Shown here piece after piece: positions 34,524 through 43,576 of a stretch of DNA of 64,000 nt (positions within the stretch are counted from its first letter, which is position 1; each line of letters begins with the position of its first letter). The DNA lies in assembly GCA_002428495.1 (NCBI GenBank), contig DIWR01000018.1:66145-130144 (forward strand), written 5' to 3'. The position numbers and the translations under genes were made by a program. The notes under the pieces were generated by a model. It did not search any database and was not told the DNA's origin. It saw only the letters and a program-made list of their open reading frames with translations. Origin of the DNA: Synergistaceae bacterium UBA6101 (GTDB lineage: Bacteria > Synergistota > Synergistia > Synergistales > Synergistaceae).

Positions 34524-35795
34524 CTGTCGCTGCTCAGATCTCTTTATCAGCCTCTTATCGATTCAATTTTCCTTTTGTCCTGGCCAAGGCTCAAGAATAA
34601 ATACAGCGAGGGTTATGACGAGAGGAGGGGCATCCAGTCTCAGGAATTGATCGAAAAACTGAAAGGAAGAAGACCCTTTTGGGCCCATGGGGTCTCCGTT
34701 GGAGAAGTCCAGGCCCTGATGCCTGTGATCAGTGCCGCAAGGGTTTCAGGTTACAGCGGGCCGATAGTGATCTCCACAACGACAGAAACAGGAAAAGATA
34801 TGGCCATACGCCTGGGAGAAGGTCTTTTTGATCATCATATATATTATCCATGGGACAAAAAAGAATTTGTAAGAAGGGCTATACTTAGCCTTGAACCTTG
34901 GGCCTTTGCCACAGCGGAAACTGAACTGTGGCCGAACATGCTCTGGGAACTTAAAGATACTTTGATCCCGGCTTTTCTTGTCAACGGAAGGATATCTGAC
35001 AGGACCTGGAAACGCCTTGAAGGCCCTGTCAGAAAAAAAATTGGAGCATCTTTTTTCGATCTCTTTACTGAAATTTTCCTGAGGGAAAAAAGAGACCTTA
35101 AAAGGCTAAGGTCCATCGGAGTCCCTATGGGGAAATTGAATGTTTTCGGGGATACAAAGACAGACGCCCTCCTTTTGAGGAAGGACGTGGCTGCGCGTGA
35201 CCGCTGGGCAGCAAAGTTAGGGTCTGACAGGTATAAAATATTTATAGCCGGGAGCACCCACCCAGGCGAAGAAGAGGAAGTCATAAGGGCTTTTGAGATA
35301 CTTAAACAGAGATACCCTAAGACAAAATTGATATTGGCGCCCAGACATCCTGAACGAGCTGAGGATGCCCTTGCTGTTGCCCGGCAAAAGTTCAAAGCAG
35401 GTTTGCTTTCATCCGATCAGTTTGATCAAGATGTAACAGTGGTCGACAAGATAGGCATTCTCTTTGAGTTGTACGGGACAGCTGTCTCGGCATTTGTGGG
35501 AGGCAGTTTTGCAGATAAAGGCGGTCAGAATATTTTAGAGCCTGTTTCCTGGGGGATCCCGGTCCAATACGGTCCCCATATGGAGGATTTTGCCGAAGCA
35601 TCTGATGAGTTTATAGAGCTCGGCATAGCTACACAGGTAAAAGATGCTGAAAGCCTTGGAGATGCCTGGGTAAGAATAATGCAGGCATCGGACCATGATA
35701 ACGGCGAAAATTTCAGAAAGATCAGCGCCGGATATTTTGAACGCTGTTCCGGATCCTCATTAAAAACATGGGAGCGGATATATCAATATTATTGA
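34524..35795 (+). CDS. kdtA: Kdo transferase KdtA/WaaA, probably with a CTG start
   Basis: A GT30 transferase of about 423 residues that adds Kdo to lipid A: 'FWAHGVSVGEVQALMPVI', 'ISTTTETGKDMA', 'AETELWPNMLWEL', 'NGRISDRTWKR', 'FGDTKTDALLL', 'AGSTHPGEEEEVI', 'APRHPERAEDA' and 'GGSFADKGGQNILEPVSW' in parts. KdtA usually starts with a short membrane anchor; the matching segment ('LLRSLYQPLIDSIFLL') lies upstream of the first in-frame TTG (34575), and no ATG, GTG or TTG occurs before the stop codon at 34521. CTG 34524, directly after the kdsD stop with GGGGGTGG upstream, is therefore the best start. Confidence 0.88.
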   Translation: MSLLRSLYQPLIDSIFLLSWPRLKNKYSEGYDERRGIQSQELIEKLKGRRPFWAHGVSVGEVQALMPVISAARVSGYSGPIVISTTTETGKDMAIRLGEGLFDHHIYYPWDKKEFVRRAILSLEPWAFATAETELWPNMLWELKDTLIPAFLVNGRISDRTWKRLEGPVRKKIGASFFDLFTEIFLREKRDLKRLRSIGVPMGKLNVFGDTKTDALLLRKDVAARDRWAAKLGSDRYKIFIAGSTHPGEEEEVIRAFEILKQRYPKTKLILAPRHPERAEDALAVARQKFKAGLLSSDQFDQDVTVVDKIGILFELYGTAVSAFVGGSFADKGGQNILEPVSWGIPVQYGPHMEDFAEASDEFIELGIATQVKDAESLGDAWVRIMQASDHDNGENFRKISAGYFERCSGSSLKTWERIYQYY

Positions 35796-35879
35796 TCGCA
35801 TTTTTACGTTTTTCGTCAGATATCCGATCTGAAAAGGGTTCATTGGAAAACCATCTGCTCAGCGCAGGGAGGGGTATTA

Positions 35880-37091
35880 ATGGAAATTAAGAGGGATCTG
35901 TTAAATGATTTTTACAACGGGCTGGATGAACGTTCCCGCGAAGCACTTGATTCCGCTGTTTCAAAGGCAGTCGAAACAAAGAAAAGGGGCGGTAAGGTCG
36001 CGGTAGTTACAGGAAGCGGACCAAATCTGCACGAAGGCGTAACGACGCTGATCGCCGAACTAATGGGAAAGGGCATAGTTGACGGAGTAACGACAAGCTC
36101 CGCTGTCATCAACCATGAAATGAGCGGTTCTTTGGATAGGGTAAAAATGTGCGATGCATCCCGGATCGGGCTTGACAGGACAAAAATGCCAAGAGGAAAT
36201 GTTTTCGAATTCACTGAGCTTTCGGAGGAGGATATAGACCTTATCCGCAAAGAGATGATCCTTGACGAGGACCTGTTGGAGAAAGGGAAGGCCTCTGAGG
36301 GCAGGATGGTCATTAAAGCAGCCGGGAATATGGCATACCCTATGGGAATGAGAACTGAGAAGATTGCCGAGGAGATACTCTCCCTCTCAAGGCAGTCGGG
36401 GCTTCCTTTTGAAGCCATAGCAGGATGGGGCTGCGATACCAGAACTATGCTTGGGATGGGTGCAGAAAAGGGACTTCCCGTTCTTGTGACTATACCGCAG
36501 ATGGTAGGCGGCGGACACGTGGGCCTTGCAGTAGGAGACAGCATTCCGGTGGCGGAACGTTCAAGGCGAATAGCCGATATGCTTGGTGAGGCAGATGTCA
36601 TAATAGAATCAGCGGTTGCTCTTACCCAGGAGATACATGACGGTCCCTTCGAAACATATACCGGACATGGAATGTGGTCATGGTGGCAGGGTCAGCCGGT
36701 ATTCAGCCTTGAAAATAAAACTCTTGTCAGATTTGATTTGGATGAAAACCTGAGGCTTGCACAGGACCTGCAGAAAGAAAGCTCCATGATACAGGAAGCT
36801 ATCGATAAAGGACTTCCAAAGACGAAGATCTCCAAAATACCATTCAGGATGGAAATGTCCGCATTTGCACGTCATGAAGGCAGCATCCCGGTTATTGGTG
36901 ACATAGGCATGATATGGCCTGTCTTCGCCCTCAAGATAGCTGATGAGCTTGGTATCAAGCTTGACTTCATAAGCTATAAGCAGGAGACAGAAGAAGGCAG
37001 AGAGATGCGTGAATGGATCGTAAGAAACGTAAAGTTTATTGATAGGGAAAAGATGCTGAAAAAGTTCAGAGAATGGAATGTGAGTAAATGA
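35880..37091 (+). CDS. Conserved protein of unknown function inside the Kdo operon
   Basis: A 403-residue soluble protein that I do not recognise. Visible features: a Gly-rich turn 'VVTGSGPNLHEGVTTLIAEL' (about residues 41-60, in parts), 'GIVDGVTTSSAVINHEMSG', 'GNMAYPMGMRTE', 'GWGCDTRTMLGMG', 'VGGGHVGLAVGDSIP' and 'TGHGMWSWWQG'. The early part weakly recalls Rossmann-like deoxyhypusine synthase/LOR-SDH folds, which is only a hint. No HAD phosphatase motif is seen, so it does not obviously replace the missing KdsC. ATG 35880 has GGGAGGGG upstream, and it overlaps kdsB by ATGA, so it is translated together with Kdo activation. Confidence 0.75.
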   Translation: MEIKRDLLNDFYNGLDERSREALDSAVSKAVETKKRGGKVAVVTGSGPNLHEGVTTLIAELMGKGIVDGVTTSSAVINHEMSGSLDRVKMCDASRIGLDRTKMPRGNVFEFTELSEEDIDLIRKEMILDEDLLEKGKASEGRMVIKAAGNMAYPMGMRTEKIAEEILSLSRQSGLPFEAIAGWGCDTRTMLGMGAEKGLPVLVTIPQMVGGGHVGLAVGDSIPVAERSRRIADMLGEADVIIESAVALTQEIHDGPFETYTGHGMWSWWQGQPVFSLENKTLVRFDLDENLRLAQDLQKESSMIQEAIDKGLPKTKISKIPFRMEMSAFARHEGSIPVIGDIGMIWPVFALKIADELGIKLDFISYKQETEEGREMREWIVRNVKFIDREKMLKKFREWNVSK

Positions 37092-37849
37092 ATTTACCCA
37101 GGATCCTTGGTGTGATACCTTCAAGGTTCGCATCTACAAGGCTGGCCGGTAAACCGCTTCTTGATATCTGCGGGAAACCGATGGTAGAACACGTATACAG
37201 GAGAGCCGTGGCTTCGGGTGTCTTCTTCAGGGTAGTGATTGCTACAGATGATGAAAGGATATACAACGCAGCTGAAAAATTCGACGGAGATGTTCTTATT
37301 ACGAGAGCTGACCATCCTGATGGTTCCAGCAGGGTGGCAGAGGTAGCCAGATCCATAGACACGGACTACGTAATAAACATCCAGGGAGATGAACCAATGC
37401 TCGACCCAAGGATGCTGAGGGAGCTGGCGGAAGGGATCATTTCTGATCCTGGTGCAGACTCAGCCACTGTGTGTGTTCCGATCACTAACGACAGAGATTT
37501 TAACAACCCCAACATTGTTAAAGTTGTGACCGACCAAAGGGGCAGAGCGCTCTATTTCAGCAGATCTCCCATACCTTTCAGGCGCAACGTAACAGAATGT
37601 CCCGTATGGGAGCATCTTGGCATATATGCTTTCACAAAGGAATTCCTCCTGAAATTCGTTGAACTTCCGCCTACTCCGCTGATGAAAGAAGAATCGCTGG
37701 AGCAGTTAAGGATATTGGAACACGGCTATACAATGGCGGTAATTGCGACAAAGTATCCCTCTTTGGGCCCCAACGTCAACACAGAGGAAGATTTGCAGAT
37801 AATAAGAAAAATACTTGCGGAAGAGAAGGAAAAAAACAGGCCCCAATGA
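37088..37849 (+). CDS. kdsB: CMP-Kdo synthetase KdsB
   Basis: A 253-residue cytidylyltransferase that activates Kdo. 'GVIPSRFASTRLAGKPL' (nucleotide-binding), 'VATDDERIYNAAE' region, 'HPDGSSRVAEVA', 'NIQGDEPMLDPRML', 'YFSRSPIPF' and 'HLGIYAFTKEFL' match KdsB. It overlaps the unknown gene before (ATGA) and the ELM1-like gene after (4 bp). Confidence 0.96.
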   Translation: MNLPRILGVIPSRFASTRLAGKPLLDICGKPMVEHVYRRAVASGVFFRVVIATDDERIYNAAEKFDGDVLITRADHPDGSSRVAEVARSIDTDYVINIQGDEPMLDPRMLRELAEGIISDPGADSATVCVPITNDRDFNNPNIVKVVTDQRGRALYFSRSPIPFRRNVTECPVWEHLGIYAFTKEFLLKFVELPPTPLMKEESLEQLRILEHGYTMAVIATKYPSLGPNVNTEEDLQIIRKILAEEKEKNRPQ

Positions 37850-39027
37850 ACGAAGATAAAAGTATCAGGGTGATAGTCATCTTAAGTGACGGAATAAGGG
37901 GACACCTAAACCAGAGCCGTGGGGTGGCCCTTTGGCTGTCAATGATGACCGGTGCCGAGATACTGGAAGCTGAGGTACCCTTGCTGAGCGGAGCTGTCAG
38001 GACTAGAGCCAAAGCGGCATCAAGAAAGCTAGTACAGGGAAACAGGAGGGATGCAAGGGACTGGCTTGCAATGGCTGACGGAGATGCTGTTGTCAGAAGG
38101 GTGGGCCAGTGGTTCGCAGAGAGAGATATCCACGAGGGAACGAGGGAAGTCCTCATTATTTCTGCTGGAAGTACACCGGCGCCCTATAACCTTGCCCTCG
38201 GTTACATATGGAGGTGTGCGTGCGCAACTGTCATGACACCAGGTATCGTAGGAACCGACCCTTTTGATTTTGCGATAGTTCCTGAGCATGATTATCCTGA
38301 CAGAAAACCTAATGTTATTGTCACGCTTGGTTCTCCCAATTCCATCATGAAGGATGAGCTTAAAAAGCAGGGCGAAGCGTTGTTGAAGGAATATCCGGCA
38401 AATTCTTCAAAGATATGGTCTATCCTTATTGGCGGCGATGACGGAAACTATTCTGTATCTCCCTCATGGATCAAAAAAAGGATCGGGCACATAATGAAGA
38501 TCGCTGAACAGGAAGAAGCCGACCTTTATATAACCACGTCAAGAAGGACTTCTTCCGGATCTGTCGAAGCCCTGAAATATATTGCTTCTCATTCTACCGC
38601 TGTGAGATACCTTCTGATAGCGTCTGAAAGCGATTTCAACCCCATTCCTGCCATGCTTGGATTTTCGACTGAGATCTTTTGCACCGAGGATTCGGTAAAT
38701 ATGGTATCCGAGACAGTTACAGGAGGTCACAGGGCGGTCCTTCTCCGGGTCGGGCACAAAAAAGGGATCAAAAAAATGCTGCAGGACGCAACAGCATGGC
38801 TGGTCGGCGCAGGCGCTCTTCCTCCCAACATGCTGTGGGGCATCCCAAAGTTCGATCTTGTCTTTGAACACTTTGCAAGACATGATGCGTTGCTTGAGTT
38901 CAGGGAATGGATAAAGAGAAGACATGAGACCATAATTGAGCCGCAGGACGAGGAAGAACGGAAAATGTGGGAAGAGTTCAACGAGGCTAAAAGAGCGGCA
39001 CAATGGATATACGATAATTGGCACTGA
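37846..39027 (+). CDS. ELM1/GtrOC1-family putative glycosyltransferase
   Basis: A 393-residue protein of the family named after plant ELM1, whose bacterial members are found in envelope polysaccharide loci and are viewed as nucleoside-diphosphate-sugar glycosyltransferases. Marks: 'LSDGIRGHLNQSRGVA' at the N terminus, 'SAGSTPAPYNLALGYI', 'PEHDYPDRKPNVIVTLG' , 'LIGGDDGNYSVS', 'TTSRRTSSGS' and 'EIFCTEDSVNMVSE'. As last gene of the lipid A/Kdo operon it may add a sugar to the Kdo core; the donor and acceptor are unknown. Confidence 0.82.
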   Translation: MNEDKSIRVIVILSDGIRGHLNQSRGVALWLSMMTGAEILEAEVPLLSGAVRTRAKAASRKLVQGNRRDARDWLAMADGDAVVRRVGQWFAERDIHEGTREVLIISAGSTPAPYNLALGYIWRCACATVMTPGIVGTDPFDFAIVPEHDYPDRKPNVIVTLGSPNSIMKDELKKQGEALLKEYPANSSKIWSILIGGDDGNYSVSPSWIKKRIGHIMKIAEQEEADLYITTSRRTSSGSVEALKYIASHSTAVRYLLIASESDFNPIPAMLGFSTEIFCTEDSVNMVSETVTGGHRAVLLRVGHKKGIKKMLQDATAWLVGAGALPPNMLWGIPKFDLVFEHFARHDALLEFREWIKRRHETIIEPQDEEERKMWEEFNEAKRAAQWIYDNWH

Positions 39028-39069
39028 TCTTTAAAACAGTAATTTAGCAGATTAAAAAAAGCAATATTT

Positions 39070-39078
39070 TGTTATGAT
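39070..39078 (+). promoter_or_regulatory. Possible extended -10 promoter of the rhodanese gene
   Basis: TGTTATGAT fits an extended -10 element about 65 bases before the ATG; the -35 region is weak. Confidence 0.4.
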
Positions 39079-39142
39079 ACGGACTTAGAAATTAGTTGCA
39101 GTGCCTGATATAAAGAGTATTAAGTATGAAGGGAATGATATT

Positions 39143-40201
39143 ATGAAAAAAATTTCCAGCGCAATATTTATCGCATTTACGGTCCTGATCCTTATGACCC
39201 CATCCATTTCAGCACAGACACCCTCATCGGCAGACAACGCATCACAGACAGCGGTTCAGACAGCACAGCAGTCCCAAACCACCGCAGCGCCGGCAGAAAA
39301 TGCCCCGGCCGCTATTACGGTTCCGCAGTCCAGGCCATTGAAACCCTCTCCTATGCAGGCAGGTGAACCCGAGACAGAGGCATCGCTTCTGGTCTCTGCT
39401 GAATGGCTGAAGAAAAACAAGGGACAGGTAGTCCTCGTGGATGCGAGGCCGGAAAGCCTCTATTCAGGCGGACACATATCCGGAGCCGTCAATGCGAGCT
39501 GGACATACTTCGCGAATATGAATGCACAGGCAGGCACAAAAAAATGGGGTGCCATCTGGCAGCCATCTACGATGGCTAAGAGGATAGGTGCTCTCGGCAT
39601 AAACGGAAAGAAAACGGTCGTCGTATATGATGACGCAGGCGGATGGGGCCAGAGCGGATGGGTTCTGTGGATACTCAGGATGAGCGGTATAAAGAATGCG
39701 AAAATGCTTGAGGGAGGATTTACTGCCTGGAAGAAGGAGGGCGGCAGTGTATCAAAGACCGTCCACAAAAACAAGGCGGTCGCCTTCTCAATACCCAAAT
39801 ACAAAGAGCATTACCTCGTTGATACGGAATGGATCAACAACAACATGGGCAAGAGCGGGCTTGTTTTGCTTGACGTTCGCACACTTGCTGAATATCAGGG
39901 CAAGATCAGGCCCTTCCAGGAAAAGAGAGCCGGTCACCTTCCAGGCGCGATACACATAGAAATGCAGAACTTCGTCCAGGATCAATATCAATTCAAAGAA
40001 GTGGAAGAGATAGTTGAACTTCTTCAGAAGCACTGCATAACGCCGGATAACGAGATAGTTGTGTACGATACTGCCGGAGTCAGAGCCGCCTTTGTTACGA
40101 TGGCACTGCGTTACGCAGGATTCCACAAATCCCAGTGTTATGACGAGGGATTCCAGGCGTGGGCAGGAAATCCTGAACTGCCTCTCGATAAATCGGAATA
40201 A
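39143..40201 (+). CDS. Exported tandem rhodanese-domain protein without catalytic cysteine
   Basis: A 352-residue protein with a signal peptide (cleavage near 'SISA-QTP'), a low-complexity Ala/Gln/Thr/Ser linker (about residues 25-75) and two rhodanese domains (about 80-210 and 220-345). Conserved parts: 'VVLVDARPESLYSGGHISGA', 'LLDVRTLAEYQGK', 'RAGHLPGAIHIE'. In the second domain the active-site loop, normally starting with Cys, reads 'YDTAGVRA': Asp309 is in the Cys position. The first domain has 'YDDAGG'. The only two cysteines of the protein are elsewhere, so sulfurtransferase activity is doubtful and a binding or structural role in the periplasm is possible. ATG 39143 follows GAAGGGA. 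Confidence 0.88.
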   Translation: MKKISSAIFIAFTVLILMTPSISAQTPSSADNASQTAVQTAQQSQTTAAPAENAPAAITVPQSRPLKPSPMQAGEPETEASLLVSAEWLKKNKGQVVLVDARPESLYSGGHISGAVNASWTYFANMNAQAGTKKWGAIWQPSTMAKRIGALGINGKKTVVVYDDAGGWGQSGWVLWILRMSGIKNAKMLEGGFTAWKKEGGSVSKTVHKNKAVAFSIPKYKEHYLVDTEWINNNMGKSGLVLLDVRTLAEYQGKIRPFQEKRAGHLPGAIHIEMQNFVQDQYQFKEVEEIVELLQKHCITPDNEIVVYDTAGVRAAFVTMALRYAGFHKSQCYDEGFQAWAGNPELPLDKSE

Positions 40202-40246
40202 CTAAGCAACAAACTGATTTGAGCGCTGCTGTTTGGCAGTCTAAGT

Positions 40247-40289
40247 GTAAAAAATAAGTCCCGGGGGTGACCCGGGACTTATTTTTTAC
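40247..40289. terminator. Bidirectional terminator between rhodanese and dehydratase genes
   Basis: A perfect 19-bp stem: GTAAAAAATAAGTCCCGGG and its exact complement around a GGTGA loop. The A/T ends supply a T-run in both directions for the convergent genes. Confidence 0.95.
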
Positions 40290-40294
40290 AATGA

Positions 40295-41275
40295 TCAGTA
40301 TATGGAAAGGATAGCCTTCAGTTTTTCCTCATCGATATTGCCTCCTGATATTACTATTCCTGTCTTCCTTCCCTTCGGATCGATCTTGCCTGCCAGCAGT
40401 GCGGCAACTCCTACAGCACCTGCTCCCTCAACTATCTGATGGTGTTCCCTGTGCAGGAAGGCGATCGCTTTGGCGATGTCTTCCTCAGTGATCTCAAGAA
40501 TTCCTGCCACGCGTTTCTTTGCGAGTGAGAGCAGGCTCTGGGGTATGTAGCCTGCAAGTCCGTCAGCCAGAGTCTCAAGGTATGTGACCTCCCTGACGAT
40601 GCCGTCAGCCCATGAGACTACCCATGGATTAGACGCGACAGACTGCACTCCCCATATTTCAACATCCGGGTTAATGGCTTTAGCCGCTATAGCGATCCCA
40701 TTCATGAGTCCACCGCCTCCTGCGGGAATGATCAGAAGCTCTATGTCCGGTTCATCAGTGAACATTTCAAAACCCGCAGTTCCCTGTCCCGAGATCACCG
40801 TAGCATCTTCAAAAGAAGAGACATAGGTCATTTCGTTTTTTTCAGCATGTTCGTGGGCTGAATGTTCCGCAAAGTCATAATCTCCGCTTGTAACAACAAG
40901 ATCTACAAATTCTCCGCCCCTTCGTTTTATGGCAGCTTTCTTAGTTTCGGGACATACGTTGGGGACAAAGATCAGTGTCTTGATGCCAAGTTCCTTAGCT
41001 GCAAGGGCAACGCCCTGACCATGGTTTCCGCTGGAGCAGGTCACGACGCCTTTTGCCCGTTCTTCAAGGGAGAGTGAATTCATCTTATAAAGTGCTCCCC
41101 TTAATTTAAATGAGCCGCAAAGCTGCTGGTTTTCCCATTTCATGTACACAGGGCTGCCGCATATTTCGCTCAGCGGGAAAGAATACTCGGTAGGAGTGTG
41201 TCTCACACGGTTTTTAAGAAATCGGTAAGCCTTGGCAACATCAGTAATGTTTGGGTCGATAAAAAGTTTGTTCAA
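40295..41275 (-). CDS. Threonine/serine dehydratase-type PLP enzyme
   Basis: A 326-residue fold-type II PLP enzyme of the threonine ammonia-lyase family, without a C-terminal ACT domain. The PLP lysine is Lys57 in 'GSFKLRGA'; 'CSSGNHGQGVALAA' and the phosphate-binding loop 'PAGGGGLMNGIA' are canonical; 'VISGGNID' closes the domain. Expected reaction: threonine or serine to a 2-oxo acid plus ammonia. It is divergent from the four-gene operon at 41424-45562, which holds a paralogue with an altered phosphate loop. Confidence 0.9.
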   Translation of the reverse strand: MNKLFIDPNITDVAKAYRFLKNRVRHTPTEYSFPLSEICGSPVYMKWENQQLCGSFKLRGALYKMNSLSLEERAKGVVTCSSGNHGQGVALAAKELGIKTLIFVPNVCPETKKAAIKRRGGEFVDLVVTSGDYDFAEHSAHEHAEKNEMTYVSSFEDATVISGQGTAGFEMFTDEPDIELLIIPAGGGGLMNGIAIAAKAINPDVEIWGVQSVASNPWVVSWADGIVREVTYLETLADGLAGYIPQSLLSLAKKRVAGILEITEEDIAKAIAFLHREHHQIVEGAGAVGVAALLAGKIDPKGRKTGIVISGGNIDEEKLKAILSIY

Positions 41276-41358
41276 TATAAATCCTCCTCTGAATGTAATA
41301 TTTTAAGGATCATGGGACTCCCGAAGTTTATGAGCCGGCATCTTTTCTTTATTGCAAA

Positions 41359-41386
41359 TTGACATCAATATTACAGTAACTATAAT
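41359..41386 (+). promoter_or_regulatory. Consensus promoter of the homoserine dehydrogenase-like operon
   Basis: TTGACA (41359-41364) and TATAAT (41381-41386), both perfect consensus boxes, with a 16-base spacer, 38 bases before the ATG of the first gene. Confidence 0.85.
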
Positions 41387-41423
41387 CGAATGCATGACAC
41401 TTTTAAAGGGATGAGGGCAATAA

Positions 41424-42452
41424 ATGAAAATACTTTTTATCGGTTTCGGTAATGTGGCAAAAGAGATGTCCCGAATATTTATTCAACGTGATCTATATCC
41501 GGCTCTTGATCTGGAGTCCCGAGTTGTCGGGATCTTTACAGGCCGCCACGGCGGATTGGAGAAAAAAGATGGAATAGACCTTATAAAAGTTTTGGATGAA
41601 CTCAGGCTGAGCAACAGACTTACTGCAGACGAGCGGGAACTTTCCTCACTGACTCCGCTGGAAGCCGCGAAAACACTTGATTACGATGTTCTTGTTGAGC
41701 TTTCCGCCCTCTCCATTGAAGATAGGGGAGAACCGGCTGCTTCGCACATAAGAACCGCCCTGGAAAGGGGTAAGTCTGTAGCATCCGCAAATAAAGGCCC
41801 GGTCAGTTTTCGCTACAAAGAACTCAAAGAGCTTGCTGAAAAAAATGGAGCGCTCTATCTTTTTGAATCCGCAGTGATGGACGGAGCACCTCTCTTCAAT
41901 TTCTGCAGCCGCTGCATGAAGGGTGCGACAGTAAATGGATTTTCTGGGATACTGAACGGGACTACCAATTTCATACTCTCCCACATGGAAAAGGGGGGTT
42001 CTCTTGAAGAGGGCATAAAAATGGCGCAGGAAGCCGGGATCGCGGAGGCAGATCCTTCAATGGACGTTGACGGATGGGATCCCTCAGCCAAGGCAGCCGC
42101 TCTTGTGAATGTCCTGATGGGTGGAAACATAACACCTCTTGACGTGGAGAGAGATGGAATAAGGGCAGTGACCCCGGAGACGGCGCAGGATGCTGTCAAA
42201 AGAGGTATGAGGCTTAAACTCCTCTGCAGAGGCTGGAAAGATGGGAATAATGTCCATGCAAGCGTAAGGGTCGAGGAGGTAAACAGGGATGATATCTTCT
42301 GTCTCATCTCCCATTATGGTTCAGCAGTCCGTATCGAGTCAGACCTGATGCACCCCAACATCATTGTGCAGGACTGCCCTGATCTTCTGGATACCGCATA
42401 TGGAGTCATAGAAGACCTCATCACTATAAGGGATTCATTAGGCTTGATATAA
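41424..42452 (+). CDS. Homoserine dehydrogenase-like protein
   Basis: A 342-residue NAD(P)-dependent dehydrogenase. N-terminal Rossmann motif 'FIGFGNVAKEMS', catalytic 'SVASANKGPVSF' (the family Lys), 'GILNGTTNFILS' and 'IAEADPSMDVDGWDPSAKAAAL' (in parts) match homoserine dehydrogenase. It has no ACT domain. In biosynthesis the enzyme reduces aspartate semialdehyde; here its partners are a racemase-like, a dehydratase-like and a cyclodeaminase-like gene rather than threonine biosynthesis genes, so a catabolic or variant substrate is likely. GGGATGAGGG precedes ATG 41424. Confidence 0.88.
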   Translation: MKILFIGFGNVAKEMSRIFIQRDLYPALDLESRVVGIFTGRHGGLEKKDGIDLIKVLDELRLSNRLTADERELSSLTPLEAAKTLDYDVLVELSALSIEDRGEPAASHIRTALERGKSVASANKGPVSFRYKELKELAEKNGALYLFESAVMDGAPLFNFCSRCMKGATVNGFSGILNGTTNFILSHMEKGGSLEEGIKMAQEAGIAEADPSMDVDGWDPSAKAAALVNVLMGGNITPLDVERDGIRAVTPETAQDAVKRGMRLKLLCRGWKDGNNVHASVRVEEVNRDDIFCLISHYGSAVRIESDLMHPNIIVQDCPDLLDTAYGVIEDLITIRDSLGLI

Positions 42453-42490
42453 TATCAGTATTCGTATCACATCGAAAAGGAGTGATAAAA

Positions 42491-43567
42491 ATGTCATACC
42501 CGGTACTTAGAGTTCACATGGATGTTATGGAAAGCAACATAAACAAGATCGTTTCAAAGTGCGCAGAACATGGAATATCGGTCTGGGCAGTCACAAAAGG
42601 ATTATCAGCTCCCCTGGAACTGGCCAGACGGCTTTCCGGCACTAAGGTATCTGCATTGGCAGACAGCAGGATAAAGAATATCAGAAGGATGAAGGAGGAT
42701 GGCATAAAAGTTCCCTTCGCTCTGATAAGGATACCAATGCGTTCTGAGATCGAAGACGTTATCAGCCTTGCAGACTATTCTCTGGTATCAGATATGGAAA
42801 CGCTGGAATTGATGTCAAAAGTATGTGAATCAAAAAAGAAAGAACATTCTGTCCTCCTGATGACAGATATGGGTGACCTGAGGGAAGGCTTCTGGCCGGA
42901 TGAGGCTGAGACCGTTGCGGAAGGCCTCAAAAAACTGAGCCCCGCCCTTAAAATAATCGGAATTGGAGTCAATTACGGCTGTGCAAGCGGAGTACTTCCT
43001 TCAAAAGAAAGCATACAAAGATTTTTGTCCTTCGGCGAAAAAATTGAATCCGTAATTGGCAGAAAGCTTGATATCTATTCGGGAGGAGCTACGACACGTT
43101 CACTTATTGCGTTAGATGACGGTCTTTTCCCTGCGAGGATAAATAACCTCAGGATAGGCGAAGGGTATCTGCTCGGTTCGGATAAATCCTCGGGGGTGAT
43201 AGTACCCTGGCTGCGCCAGGACACTATGGAACTGGAAGCCGAACTGGTCGAAGTTCGCAGGAAGCCGACAAAGCCCATAGGAGAGGTCGGAAGGGATGCC
43301 TTTGGCAACGTTCCTTATTTCGAGGACAGGGGAGAAAGGCTTCGCGGAATACTGGCGATAGGCAGGCAGGATGTGAATATCGGCGGACTGACGCCGTTGG
43401 ATGAAGGGGTCAAAATAATCACAGCTTCAAGTGACCACCTCCTGGTAGATATCGAAGATTGTCCTGTTGCGCATAAAGTAGGGGAGATTCTTCGTTTCAG
43501 GCCTGACTATCCAGGAATGCTCTCTTCGTCGACATCACCTTACGTCACAAAAATTTATGAAGGGTAG
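42491..43567 (+). CDS. Alanine/ornithine racemase-family PLP enzyme
   Basis: A 358-residue fold-type III PLP protein closest in pattern to clostridial ornithine racemase (Orr). N-terminal barrel with the PLP lysine in 'WAVTKGL', then 'ALADSRIKNIRRMKE', 'LLMTDMGDLREGFWPDE', 'GIGVNYGCASG', 'YSGGATTRSL', 'NNLRIGEGYLLG', 'GEVGRDAFGN' and 'GRQDVNIGGLTPLDEGV'. In ornithine fermenters Orr makes D-ornithine for ornithine aminomutase, but no such genes (oraS, oraE, ord, ort) are here, so another amino acid may be the substrate. ATG 42491 has AAAAGGAG upstream. Confidence 0.85.
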   Translation: MSYPVLRVHMDVMESNINKIVSKCAEHGISVWAVTKGLSAPLELARRLSGTKVSALADSRIKNIRRMKEDGIKVPFALIRIPMRSEIEDVISLADYSLVSDMETLELMSKVCESKKKEHSVLLMTDMGDLREGFWPDEAETVAEGLKKLSPALKIIGIGVNYGCASGVLPSKESIQRFLSFGEKIESVIGRKLDIYSGGATTRSLIALDDGLFPARINNLRIGEGYLLGSDKSSGVIVPWLRQDTMELEAELVEVRRKPTKPIGEVGRDAFGNVPYFEDRGERLRGILAIGRQDVNIGGLTPLDEGVKIITASSDHLLVDIEDCPVAHKVGEILRFRPDYPGMLSSSTSPYVTKIYEG

Positions 43568-43576
43568 TGTTGAATA

